Shown here: positions 15,662-23,693 of the stretch, piece after piece
Position numbering within the stretch: position 1 is the stretch's first letter
How the letters are laid out: each line of letters begins with the position of its first letter
NCBI RefSeq assembly: GCF_003857015.1
Contig: NZ_QGGF01000474.1
Span: 1 to 38,416 of the forward strand
Source of the DNA: Micromonospora globispora
Lineage (GTDB): Bacteria > Actinomycetota > Actinomycetes > Mycobacteriales > Micromonosporaceae
Length of the DNA: 38,416 nucleotides
Reading direction: 5' to 3'
Made by a program: the position numbers and the translations under genes
The notes under the pieces: model-generated
The model's input: only the letters and a program-made list of their open reading frames with translations
Database searches by the model: none
Told to the model about the DNA's origin: nothing

Positions 15662-16549
15662 ATGTCCGACCTACGCACACTGATGGACGGGATCGTCTTC
15701 GGCGAGTCGACCCGCTGGCACGACGGCCGCCTGTGGTTCGCCGACTGGGCCCGCCAGGAGATCATCGCGGTCGACCTGGACGGTAAGAGCGACGTGATGC
15801 TCCGGCCACCGGGCGACGGCGGCTTCAGCCCGGTCTGCCTCGACTGGCTCCCCGACGGTCGGCTCCTGCTCGTCTCGGGAGCCACCCGCAGCGTCGTACG
15901 GCAAGAGACGGACGGCAGCCTTGTCACCCACGCCGACCTCAGCGGCGCGTTCGACGTGCAGCATTGGAACGAGATTGCGGTGGACAGCCGCGGCAACGCG
16001 TACCTCAACAACATCGCGTTCGACTTCCCCGGCGGAGACTTCCGGCCGGGGCTGGCCGCCCTGGCCACCCCCGACGGCGCGGTTCGCCAGGTGGCGGACG
16101 GGTTCGGCTTCCCAAACGGGATGGCCGTCACGCCCGACAACTCGACGTTGATCGTCGCGGAGTCGTACGCCCACATGCTGACCGCGTTCGACATCGCACC
16201 CGACGGCAGCCTCGCCAACCGTCGGGTCTGGGCCTGTCTGGGCGAGGCGGCCGCTCCCGACGGCATCTGCCTCGATGCCGAGGGTGCCGTCTGGTACGCA
16301 GACGTGCCCAACCATCGCTGCGTACGGGTACGCGAAGGTGGCGAGGTGCTGCAGACCGTCGATACCGGGCTCGGCTGCTTCTCGTGCGCCCTCGGCGGCC
16401 CGGACGGGCGGACACTGTTCATGGTGGTGGGCGACTGGTCCAAGGGCCCGGCGATGTTCACCGGTGACCCTACCGGCCGAATTCTGGCCCTGGACGTCTC
16501 CGTCCCCGCGCCCCCACGAGCCCAAACCAACGAGGCGCCGGGCTGGTAG
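15662..16549 (+). CDS. SMP-30/gluconolactonase/LRE family protein
   Basis: A 295-residue six-bladed beta-propeller enzyme. The metal-site Glu is in FGESTRWHDGRLWFAD near residue 15, the metal-binding Asn in WNEIAVDSRGNAY near 102, with FPNGMAVTPD near 150 and PDGICLDAEGAVWYAD near 199 carrying the remaining Asn/Asp ligands. Such proteins hydrolyse sugar lactones or related esters. Start ATG 15662 follows AGGAGGATCTCC. It is divergent from the ECF42/DGPF pair with a 102-bp shared gap, so it may be part of that response. Nothing indicates the exact substrate. Confidence 0.85.
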   Translation: MSDLRTLMDGIVFGESTRWHDGRLWFADWARQEIIAVDLDGKSDVMLRPPGDGGFSPVCLDWLPDGRLLLVSGATRSVVRQETDGSLVTHADLSGAFDVQHWNEIAVDSRGNAYLNNIAFDFPGGDFRPGLAALATPDGAVRQVADGFGFPNGMAVTPDNSTLIVAESYAHMLTAFDIAPDGSLANRRVWACLGEAAAPDGICLDAEGAVWYADVPNHRCVRVREGGEVLQTVDTGLGCFSCALGGPDGRTLFMVVGDWSKGPAMFTGDPTGRILALDVSVPAPPRAQTNEAPGW

Positions 16550-16886
16550 GGTGCCCCTTCCTGGACGGCAGCCCGTGGCGGATTGATCCAAGCTGGTTCG
16601 ATCCAGCCAGTATGGGCCAGGTTGAGTGAGCCGATGAATATCAACTCCTGGCGTCATGCAGTGCCCTTCCTGGCCAGCGCCCCGCCCATGACGCGCGGCG
16701 GACCAAATCCGATGAGTCGGAGCCGGCAAACCGCAGTCCCCGACATCTGTCGTGCACGTGGTGCACGTCCAGAGAACGGCATCTAGGTCGCTGGACCTGT
16801 CGCACATCAGTTCGCGGACATGTGTCGCGGATCTGTTGTCGGATCACATACGGCCACCGTGTCCGTGTGGATCGATCAGGCGACGC
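16550..16886. other. Gap with short repeated TGTCG motifs, no gene
   Basis: No gene is supportable. Near the right end TGTCGCACATC (16798), TGTCGCGGATC (16823) and TGTCGGATCACA (16837) recur, and a tandem GTGCACGTG-GTGCACGTC lies near 16752. This could be the end of a lost insertion sequence. Confidence 0.35.
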
Positions 16887-18104
16887 TCAGCCTGGCAGCG
16901 TCTGCTCGGACAGTTGGACCAGCGCCAGTGCTGTCCCATCCTCGGGATCAACGTAGGCGGTGCGGATCAGGTAGGTGCCGGGAGCTACGTCGACGGTGAG
17001 GTGGTGTTCGTGCTCCAGCTCGTCGCCGGCGAGCGTGGAGTCGAACAAATGCGCCGGTCCGCTGGTCGTCCAAGTACCTGCGTCTTCCCAGTCGGCCATC
17101 GCGACGGCTTTGGGGATCAGGCGGATGACGTCTTCCTCGGAGTCGGCGTAGATCCACCGGACGAAGAGCCGCTGATCCGGAAGGTACGTGGTGGATGCTG
17201 GTTCGTCGCCAAGGACGAGCGCCTGGTCGTCACCGACATCCAGGGTGCCGGCGTAGCCGTCGATCTGGCAGGCCCGGCCATAATCCCCCCACGTGTCCAG
17301 GTCGCCCGGGTCAAAGTCGAACGGTGCGCCCCTCCACTGGGTGAGGGCTGACGACGGCACGACGATGAGTGGTCCGCCTCCCGACTCGACCCACGGCAGC
17401 CCGCTTTCTGGCTTACGCGTGCTGGCGAGGACACCCGCCAGGTCGCTCATGTCCGTGACGATCGCATCGGCGCCAGCGGCGGCAAGGCGCTCCGCCTTGC
17501 CCGGCTTGTTGGCGTACCCGATGCAGGCGACGCCAGCGGCATGGGCGGCTTCGATGTCAGTGGTGGAGTCACCCACCAAGACGGCGGCGCTGGGTCGGAC
17601 GTTCAGAGCCTGAAGTGCCTGCACGACCGGGATCGGACTGGGTTTCATCAGTTCCGGACGCTCACCCCGTCCGATGACGGCGGCGAAGTACCGGGCGCGG
17701 TCGCGGCGTCCGAGGTAGGTGCTGATGGCTGCGGTGGAGTTGTTGCTGACGATGGCAAGGGCTCGCCCGGTGGCGAGACACGCGCGGACGACATCGAAGG
17801 CTCCGATCGTCGTCTCCGCGGTTGCGGCCGCCTCGACCTCCGCTGTCTCAAGGGCCGCACTAATCGTGTCGGCCAGCTGGGGCGCGAACGCGGTTGTCGC
17901 GCGGAAAAGTTCCAGCGGGTCGTCCTGGTCGCGCAGCTCGCTGGGCAGGTCAACACCTTCGCTGACGATCAGTTGGCGAAGGTCGGCGGCGATGCTCGGC
18001 GCGGACTTGCCCGCGAAGACGCTGCAGATCGGGCCGTCGAAGTCGAGAAGTACAGCCTCGGCACGCTCAGCGATTTCGGTGAGCCGGTCGTGCGGCCGGG
18101 TCAC
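16887..18104 (-). CDS. HAD family phosphatase fused to an Imm21-like immunity domain
   Basis: A 405-residue protein in two parts. Residues 1-228 are a complete HAD hydrolase: motif I LLDFDGPI (Asp21, Asp23), motif II IVSNNS (Ser120), motif III Lys154 in LMKPSP, and motif IV VGDSTTDIEAA near 178, with the GYANKPGKAERL end common in actinobacterial HADs. Residues about 236-400 read LPWVESGGGPLIVVP, YGRACQIDGYAGTLDVGDDQ and ALVLGDEPASTTYLP, matching the Imm21 family of polymorphic-toxin immunity proteins. I know both as separate genes; the fusion is unusual. Start GTG 18104 overlaps the stop of the upstream gene (GTGA). The immunity role is inference from family name; no toxin gene is visible here. 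Confidence 0.75.
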   Translation of the reverse strand: MTRPHDRLTEIAERAEAVLLDFDGPICSVFAGKSAPSIAADLRQLIVSEGVDLPSELRDQDDPLELFRATTAFAPQLADTISAALETAEVEAAATAETTIGAFDVVRACLATGRALAIVSNNSTAAISTYLGRRDRARYFAAVIGRGERPELMKPSPIPVVQALQALNVRPSAAVLVGDSTTDIEAAHAAGVACIGYANKPGKAERLAAAGADAIVTDMSDLAGVLASTRKPESGLPWVESGGGPLIVVPSSALTQWRGAPFDFDPGDLDTWGDYGRACQIDGYAGTLDVGDDQALVLGDEPASTTYLPDQRLFVRWIYADSEEDVIRLIPKAVAMADWEDAGTWTTSGPAHLFDSTLAGDELEHEHHLTVDVAPGTYLIRTAYVDPEDGTALALVQLSEQTLPG

Positions 18105-18481
18105 GGCTGATACTCACGGGCGATCGTGGACCACATGGAGTCGAACCATGTTCGGGCCTGCTCCACGTACTGCGGCGCGTCCGACGTCTCGTCGTCGCTG
18201 ATGGCCCGATGGAACAGGATCGCATCCTTGCCCATCGGATCGAAGATCCCGACTTCCTTCCCCTCGATCATCACCGTGTGCTCCACGACCGGGTAGAAGA
18301 AGGCACCGCTGCCTTGGCGGGTCACGGTCAGACGCTCGTCCCGCAGGATGCGCTGGCTCGCGGAGATCTGAGCGACGCCGAGTTGGCTGTGCCGGAGCTG
18401 TTGCTGCCCGGCGCAACCTGCTGGACCGGAGCCTGTGGGTGGTTGCACCGGCTCGGCGAGGCCAGCTGGCCCGCCCCTCAT
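18101..18481 (-). CDS. Protein of unknown function, possibly the C-terminal part of a regulator
   Basis: From ATG 18481, which overlaps the metallophosphoesterase stop (ATGA), the frame gives 126 residues. The first 45 or so are low-complexity and may not be native; from SQRILRDERLTV on the sequence looks conserved: FFYPVVEHTVMIEGKEVGIFDP, DAILFHRAISDD and a closing YVEQARTWFDSMWSTIAREY helix. The FDSMW-type ending resembles the C-terminal sensor part of some HTH regulators (F..LW..A), so it may have lost an N-terminal DNA-binding domain. It overlaps the HAD-Imm21 gene by 4 bases. Function not assigned. Confidence 0.55.
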   Translation of the reverse strand: MRGGPAGLAEPVQPPTGSGPAGCAGQQQLRHSQLGVAQISASQRILRDERLTVTRQGSGAFFYPVVEHTVMIEGKEVGIFDPMGKDAILFHRAISDDETSDAPQYVEQARTWFDSMWSTIAREYQP

Positions 18482-19347
18482 GGCTCCTCGCCCACGACGT
18501 CCTCGCCCGACACCGCGTCGACGAGGTACACCTGCTCGCCGGCCCGCGGGTCGCGGGCGTGCAGCACGTGGAAGAGCGGGGAGGTCGGGCCGCCGAGATC
18601 CACCACGGTGGCCCCGGCGCCCAGTACCGCGCGCTCCCGCCGCGGCGGCGCGGTGAAGTCGATGCGGGTGACTACGCCGGGCGTCACCCACACCGGTATG
18701 CCCCGCAGCAGGCCGGACAGCTGCAGGTGGAAATGACCGCACAGGATCGCCTGGACGTCGGTGCCCTGTACCGCATCGGCCAGATCGCCGGCGTTACGCA
18801 GGTTCACGCTGTCCATGATCGGGGAGGTGGGCACGGCGATCGGCGGGTGGTGCAGCACGAGCACCGTGCCCGCCGCAGCGGGTTCAGCCAGCACGTCACG
18901 CAGCCAGGCCAGCTGGGCTGGGTCGAGATGCCCGTGCACCTGGCCGGGCACGAGACTGTCCAGTGTGATCACACGCAGCCCAGCAACGCTGCTGACGGCG
19001 GCGCGCTCGCCGGACGCACCCGCCATGGTCGTGCCGATGTCGGTGCCGTCGGCGGCCAGGTGCCCGGAGCCGAGGGCGGCCGCGAACGCCTCACGGGTGT
19101 CGTGGTTGCCCGTGCAGTAAACATGCGGAATGCCCCGCTCGGCGCCGAACCGGCCCACCTGCTCGCGCACGCCCGCGCAGCCTTCGGCGGAGCCGTCGTC
19201 GGCGATGTCGCCGCTCACGACGACCAGATCCACTTCCGGCACGAAGCACGCGTCGTACAGGATGCGCGCCAGCGCTGCGGAGGCATCGACGTCAGGGCTG
19301 TTCAGGTGGGTGTCGGACAGTTGCAGGATCCGGTGGCGGACGGTCAC
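18478..19347 (-). CDS. Class III cyclic-nucleotide phosphodiesterase-like metallophosphoesterase (CpdA-like)
   Basis: A 289-residue cytoplasmic metallophosphoesterase with every metal motif: LSDTHLN (DxH) near residue 11, SGDIADDG near 46, TGNHDT near 83, LHHPPIA near 167 and CGHFHLQ near 205. This set and the length fit CpdA/Rv0805-like class III phosphodiesterases acting on 3',5'-cAMP or related phosphodiesters; the substrate is inference. I chose GTG 19347 because GAGGAGAGG lies 6-8 bases upstream; the in-frame ATG codons further up lack this. It is first of three overlapping minus-strand genes. Confidence 0.85.
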   Translation of the reverse strand: MTVRHRILQLSDTHLNSPDVDASAALARILYDACFVPEVDLVVVSGDIADDGSAEGCAGVREQVGRFGAERGIPHVYCTGNHDTREAFAAALGSGHLAADGTDIGTTMAGASGERAAVSSVAGLRVITLDSLVPGQVHGHLDPAQLAWLRDVLAEPAAAGTVLVLHHPPIAVPTSPIMDSVNLRNAGDLADAVQGTDVQAILCGHFHLQLSGLLRGIPVWVTPGVVTRIDFTAPPRRERAVLGAGATVVDLGGPTSPLFHVLHARDPRAGEQVYLVDAVSGEDVVGEEP

Positions 19348-19726
19348 GGGCGCCTCTCCTCGTCTCATCGACAAGGGGCACCCAGGCGGTCGACGCCCCG
19401 ACCTTCACTCCCCGGTGGTCGCCCACCCGCGCCAGTCGTGTGTGCACAACCTACGCCCGACGATCATCGCGCGGCAATCGCATTGTCTGGATGATCCGCG
19501 AGACAGAACCAGCCACCCGAAACGGACATAACCCCACGGACCCGAAGCGGAAATGCCTCTCAACATCTCACACCACTCCCCGCCATCCGTCGACCTATTG
19601 CGGACTGGATGCGGACCGCTGGCAGCCAGTGGCTGCGCACGCCTCGGCCGGGTCGGTGTTCCGGCTTCACTGAACCTGTCAAGCGCGTACGGCAGTCGTT
19701 GACGTCATCGCCGGGAAGCAGCGGGG
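19348..19726. other. Intergenic stretch, no gene recognised
   Basis: About 380 bp between divergent units. It should hold the promoter of the metallophosphoesterase cassette, though I see no clear consensus. Composition is less GC-rich than the neighbouring genes. Confidence 0.4.
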
Positions 19727-19771
19727 TTGACCGGGTCGATCTGAGAGACTACTTTCGAAACATGTCTCTCA
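19727..19771 (+). promoter_or_regulatory. Promoter and operator of the arsR-MFS operon, leaderless layout
   Basis: TTGACC (19727-19732), a 17-bp spacer and TACTTT (19750-19755) form a good sigma-70-type promoter whose start point falls on or next to the ATG at 19762, so the transcript is probably leaderless. An inverted repeat, TGAGAGAC (19742-19749) and GTCTCTCA (19764-19771), spans the -10 and the start codon and is a likely ArsR operator. Confidence 0.6.
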
Positions 19772-20355
19772 CGAATCCCTACGGAGATGTCGAGCTGACC
19801 TCTCCGCAGGCGCTGCGCGCGTTGGCTCATCCGGTACGGCTGGCCCTGCTTGACCGGCTGCAGCGACACGGCCCCGCGACGGCGACCCAGCTCGCACCGC
19901 ACGTCGGTGCCACGCCATCGGTCGTCAGCTGGCACCTGAGGCACCTCGCTTCCTTCGGTTTGGTCACCGACTGGGACGGCGCGACGAGTAAGCGAGAGCG
20001 GTGGTGGCAGGCGGCAGCCAGGGGGTTCCGGTTCACCACGCCAGACGATGCAGAGGGTCAGGACGCGGCGCGGCAGCTGCGCGCCGAGATGTTCGCCCGA
20101 TCCGCGGAGGCGCCCGTGCAGTGGTCACTGCGGGACGAGCCGCGGCTGGATCCGGAGTGGCGAGCCCTGGCGGGGTTGGCCGATACCCGGTTCGCCGTTA
20201 CTGCTGACGAGTTGCGGCAGCTCGAAGAAGCGATCGAGGCACTGCTCGCGCCGTACGTCCGGCGTAAGGGTGGCCAGTTGCCGGACGGAGCGCGGCTCGT
20301 CCGGATGCTGCGCTATCTGCTGCCTGAGCCCGGCGACGACCCGGCGGCGTCATGA
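19762..20355 (+). CDS. ArsR-type winged-helix transcriptional regulator
   Basis: A 197-residue regulator with an N-terminal winged helix: SPQALRALAHPVRLALLDRL, then TATQLAPHVGATPSVVSWHLRHLASFGLV (residues 14-70), the ArsR/HTH_20 pattern. The longer C-terminal half (LRQLEEAIEALLAPYV) is typical of a subgroup paired with MFS exporters; there is no Cys metal site, so it is not a metal sensor of the classical type. ATG 19762 has no Shine-Dalgarno, fitting a leaderless transcript. Its stop overlaps the MFS start (ATGA), so the two form an operon in which it should repress both. Confidence 0.85.
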   Translation: MSLTNPYGDVELTSPQALRALAHPVRLALLDRLQRHGPATATQLAPHVGATPSVVSWHLRHLASFGLVTDWDGATSKRERWWQAAARGFRFTTPDDAEGQDAARQLRAEMFARSAEAPVQWSLRDEPRLDPEWRALAGLADTRFAVTADELRQLEEAIEALLAPYVRRKGGQLPDGARLVRMLRYLLPEPGDDPAAS

Positions 20356-21776
20356 CCGCCACAGGCACGGCACCCCGGACGGTCCTGCGCGACAATCGTC
20401 GGTTTCGGACTTTCTGGATCGGCGAAACGATCTCCCAGTTCGGCGACCGGATCAGCGAGCTGGCCCTGCCGCTGATCGCTGTCACCGTCCTCGCCGCGAC
20501 GCCCGCGCAGGTCAGCGTCCTTACCGCGCTGATCTGGCTGCCCTACCTGCTGGGCATGTTCGTCGGCGCGTGGGTGGATCAGCGGACCCGCAAGCGCCGC
20601 CTGCTGATCGTGGCCGACCTGGTCCGCGCGGCGGTGCTGTTCAGCCTTCCGGTGGCCTACCTACTGGACGTGGTCACGCTGACTCAGCTCTATCTGGTTG
20701 CCCTGCTCACCGGGGCTGGTGCGGTCCTGTTCGCCATGGCGCGCCAGGCGTTCTTCGTCGCTCTGGTCCCGCCGTCGGCCTACGTGGAGGCGAACAGCAA
20801 GCTGAGTCTGAGCCGTGCGGCCTCGTTCGTGGCCGGGCCGGCCCTCGGCGGCGGCCTGGTCCAGGCCCTCACCGCCCCGGTCGCGGTCCTCGTCGACGTG
20901 GTGTCCTTCCTCGGCTCCGCGCTGTTGATCGGCCGGATTCCGGTGGCCGAGGCCCGGCCGGCGCCAACGCGGTCATCGACGCTTGGCCTGGTCCGCGACG
21001 GACTCATGCTGGTGCTGCGTCATCCGGTGATGCGCGCCGCTCTCGGCTGCACCAGCACGGTCAACTTCTTCACCCTCATGACCAACGCACTGCTCGTGCT
21101 GTATGCCAGCCGCGAGCTTGGTCTGTCGGCCGGCGCTATCGGCATCGCGTTCGGCATCGGGGCGGTAGGTGGACTGGCTGGTGCGGCACTGGCACCCCGG
21201 GTCTCCCGGACCATCGGACTGGGCCGCACCGCGATGATCGGCGTGGTCCTCTTTCCCGCACCCTTGGCGCTGACAGCGTTCGTGTCCGGCCCAACCTGGG
21301 CCCGAATCGCGGCGCTCGCGGCCATCGAACTGGTATCCAGCGTCGGTGTGATGCTGATGGACGTCAACCTCAACGCCCTGCTCACCTCGGTCACGCCCGA
21401 CGACGCGCGGGGACGCCGGGCGGGCGCTTACAGCGCCGTCAACTACGGGATCAGACCGCTCGGAGCGCTGGTCGGCGGCTGGTTGGGCACCACCATCGGC
21501 CTGAGACCGACGCTGGTCGTCGCCGGCCTTGGCGGTACCCTCGCCGTACTGTGGCTCCTCGCCTCGCCGGTGCGTCACATCGCCACCATCGACGAGCCGG
21601 CGACTGACACCTCGCCTGCCGAACGGCGGCAGAGTACGCCACCGCCCGGCCCGCGCAATCGACCAGAACCTCCTCCTGCATCAGCTGGACCACCTCATCG
21701 GGATCAGAGGGCGTCTTCCGAGGCAGGACCCCATGCCGCTGCGCAGAATGGGCCCGGAGCAGGAAGCGTGAGGTAG
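20352..21776 (+). CDS. MFS transporter (multidrug-efflux type)
   Basis: A 474-residue membrane protein of the major facilitator superfamily, resembling the MFS_3 enterobactin/multidrug exporter group: RFRTFWIGETISQFGDRISE at the N-terminus, the loop 2-3 motif GAWVDQRTRKRRL near residue 74, about 12 hydrophobic segments, and DARGRRAGAYSAVNYGIRPLG near 352. After residue 420 there is a disordered Pro/Arg-rich tail not usual in the family; the native stop may have been lost and the frame may run on. Start ATG 20352 overlaps the arsR stop. The substrate is unknown; induction would follow ligand binding by the ArsR-type repressor. Confidence 0.88.
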   Translation: MTATGTAPRTVLRDNRRFRTFWIGETISQFGDRISELALPLIAVTVLAATPAQVSVLTALIWLPYLLGMFVGAWVDQRTRKRRLLIVADLVRAAVLFSLPVAYLLDVVTLTQLYLVALLTGAGAVLFAMARQAFFVALVPPSAYVEANSKLSLSRAASFVAGPALGGGLVQALTAPVAVLVDVVSFLGSALLIGRIPVAEARPAPTRSSTLGLVRDGLMLVLRHPVMRAALGCTSTVNFFTLMTNALLVLYASRELGLSAGAIGIAFGIGAVGGLAGAALAPRVSRTIGLGRTAMIGVVLFPAPLALTAFVSGPTWARIAALAAIELVSSVGVMLMDVNLNALLTSVTPDDARGRRAGAYSAVNYGIRPLGALVGGWLGTTIGLRPTLVVAGLGGTLAVLWLLASPVRHIATIDEPATDTSPAERRQSTPPPGPRNRPEPPPASAGPPHRDQRASSEAGPHAAAQNGPGAGSVR

Positions 21777-21980
21777 GTGCTGCCGCCATCGAGAACAGCA
21801 GGCGACAGCCCGTTGACGGTGACCAGCACGGTGACGGCGCACCCCGGCCGTCTGCAGGGCCGCGAAGCCGAACCCGACCGAGGCGCCGAGGATGATCCGT
21901 CGCGTACGGATTTCACTCGGGAAATGCCGGGTCAGGAGCGCCAGCGGCGCGAGCTTCACGGCCGTTGCGTCTGAACCCGC
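21770..21980 (-). pseudogene. PrsW-like intramembrane protease remnant
   Basis: Two minus-strand frames give AVKLAPLALLTRHFPSEIRT, then RRIILGASVGFGFAALQTAG and, after a shift, VTVLVTVNGLSP. This resembles PrsW family membrane proteases (EE..K..PL, ILGAAVGFGFAALES.GYA). Upstream and downstream parts are gone. It converges with the end of the MFS gene, so a deletion may explain the unusual MFS tail. Confidence 0.5.
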
Positions 21981-22091
21981 TCGGCGCACTCTGAATTGAG
22001 AATTCCCCTCGATTCGGAGTAAAGGGTGCGTAGCCTTTAGACGGAACGTTGCGAAGGCCCGAGGGGCCCCGTCCCATCGAGGAGCAACGGG

Positions 22092-22625
22092 ATGCGAAAT
22101 GTCGTCTGGGCACTGGCCCTGCGCGGAGCGGCCGCCATCGTGTTCGGATTGCTGGCCCTGGTGTGGCCCTCCGTGACGGCGCTCGCCCTCGCCCTGCTGT
22201 TCGGCGCGTACGCGCTCGTTAGCGGAGCGCTCCAACTGGCGGCGGGGTTCAGCCGTGGTCAGGCGGGCAGAGCTCGGGCGCTGCTGATCCTGGCGGGTCT
22301 GCTCGGCGTGGCGATCGCCCTGGTGACGCTGGTGTGGCCCGCGATCACCGCGTTGGCGCTGGCTGTGGTGATCGGCATTTGGGCGATCGTCATCGGCGTC
22401 CTCGAGATCTGGGCTGCGACGCGCCTACGCGGCTGGGGGTTACTGGCCGTGGTCGGCATCGTGTCGGTCCTGGCCGGGGTGCTCATTCTCGTCCGCCCCG
22501 ACGTCGGCGCGGTGTTCATCGCGCGGGTGATCGGCGCGTACGCGATCGTGGCCGGCGTTCTGATGCTGGCGGCGGCCTGGCGGCTGCGGCGCTCGCCTCT
22601 CTACCAGGCGCGCCCGGCCGGCTGA
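22092..22625 (+). CDS. HdeD family (DUF308) membrane protein
   Basis: A 177-residue, very hydrophobic protein with six membrane segments arranged as three repeated hairpins; the repeated cores LVWPSVTALALALLFGAYAL, LVWPAITALALAVVIGIWAI and LVRPDVGAVFIARVIGAYAI show internal triplication typical of HdeD/DUF308. In enterobacteria HdeD is tied to acid resistance; the actinobacterial role is unknown, probably envelope stress. Start ATG 22092 follows GAGGAGC. It lies beside other membrane-stress genes. No operator was recognised in front of it. Confidence 0.88.
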   Translation: MRNVVWALALRGAAAIVFGLLALVWPSVTALALALLFGAYALVSGALQLAAGFSRGQAGRARALLILAGLLGVAIALVTLVWPAITALALAVVIGIWAIVIGVLEIWAATRLRGWGLLAVVGIVSVLAGVLILVRPDVGAVFIARVIGAYAIVAGVLMLAAAWRLRRSPLYQARPAG

Positions 22626-22737
22626 CCCCAACGGGTTGTCAGGTGATGCCCGGTAGCGCCAGTGGCCGATTGCTTCGCAGGCGCGGTGGAGCTTGGCGGC
22701 GGCGATGTTGGCGTGGCCAGCTTGGCGTGGTGCGCCG

Positions 22738-22917
22738 ATGGCGGCGGGAGCGGCATCTGGAGGCGAAGACCTGTTCGAGCACGAGGAGGTCGCGGCGCTG
22801 GCCGACGACGTGGCCGTCCGCTGGGAGGGCGACTCCTTCCATGCTGGGGCCCGGCACACCGACCGGTGCGTCTGCTGGCTCACCGGCTGGTACCGCCAGG
22901 AGCCGCCTGCTCGTTAG
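22738..22917 (+). CDS. Possible small protein, unassigned
   Basis: A 59-codon frame from ATG 22738 reads DLFEHEEVAALADDVAVRWE and ends CVCWLTGWYRQEPPAR. The acidic then Trp/Cys-rich composition looks protein-like, but there is no strong ribosome binding site (only GTGGTGCGCCG) and I know no family. The surrounding 22626-23010 is otherwise empty. Confidence 0.25.
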   Translation: MAAGAASGGEDLFEHEEVAALADDVAVRWEGDSFHAGARHTDRCVCWLTGWYRQEPPAR

Positions 22918-23010
22918 CCTCGATCGTCTCGACTGCCCGGCGGGGCCCGCGTGCGCGGCAGGCGTTCGGTCTCGTCCGTACCGCCGAATGCCAGGCCGTT
23001 CGCGGAGAGG

Positions 23011-23679
23011 CTACTTTTCTTTTGATCTTCCTCGACTCCCCGTCTGGGCAACCTCCGTGCCGCGGCTGGAACGAGGCCGTGGCGGCGGTGTCGGGGCGTA
23101 CGCCCGCCAGGCGGTGCTGAGGACTGCGTCGACGGTTGCGTCGTCGAGGGGGTTGCCGAGCAGGAACCGCTGGTAGAACAGCGGTCCGATGGTGGCCATG
23201 GCGAACGTTTCCGCCGTCGTGTCGGTCCGCAACAGCCCGCGTTCCACCGCCACGGTCAGGGCGGGGCGAAGCGAATCGATCATCGGCGTCACCAGTTTCT
23301 CGCGCAGTCGTCGCATAGCTTCGTCATATTCGGCGCCGCCGGTGACGGCGGCGATCACCGCGTTCGCCGACTGGTGGAACCGCGTGGCGATGGTTCGCAG
23401 GTGAAAGGCCAGTTCGGCGCGTGGGTCAGCGCCGGAAGCTGCGGTCAGGTGCGCAGGTACCGGCGGCAGCTCGTGCTCGCCGGCGGACAGCACGGCCAGC
23501 CGCAGGTCGAGCAACTGCGGCCAATGCCGGTAAACCGTGGCGCGGCCCACCCCGGCCCGGGCCGCCACCGCCTGATGCGTCACCGCCTCGAGGCCCTCCT
23601 CGGCCAGCAGGGCACTCGCAGCGGACACCATCGCCTCCCGGCTACGCACCGCCCGCGGATCGGTCGGCTCATCAACCAT
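23011..23679 (-). CDS. TetR/AcrR family regulator, likely repressor of the BI-1 and DUF1269 genes
   Basis: A 222-residue TetR protein. The HTH spans residues 15-60: SREAMVSAASALLAEEGLEA, then THQAVAARAGVGRATVYRHWP. The C-terminal domain includes FHQSANAVIAAV and a GPLFYQRFLLG helix as in TetR_C_11-like members. ATG 23679 was chosen since it begins just before the conserved domain; the longer frame runs through the operators. It is divergent from the Bax-inhibitor-1-like gene, with two 17-bp palindromes between them, and matching sites occur upstream of the DUF1269 gene. The ligand is unknown. Confidence 0.88.
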   Translation of the reverse strand: MVDEPTDPRAVRSREAMVSAASALLAEEGLEAVTHQAVAARAGVGRATVYRHWPQLLDLRLAVLSAGEHELPPVPAHLTAASGADPRAELAFHLRTIATRFHQSANAVIAAVTGGAEYDEAMRRLREKLVTPMIDSLRPALTVAVERGLLRTDTTAETFAMATIGPLFYQRFLLGNPLDDATVDAVLSTAWRAYAPTPPPRPRSSRGTEVAQTGSRGRSKEK

Positions 23680-23693
23680 GACACACCTCACTA

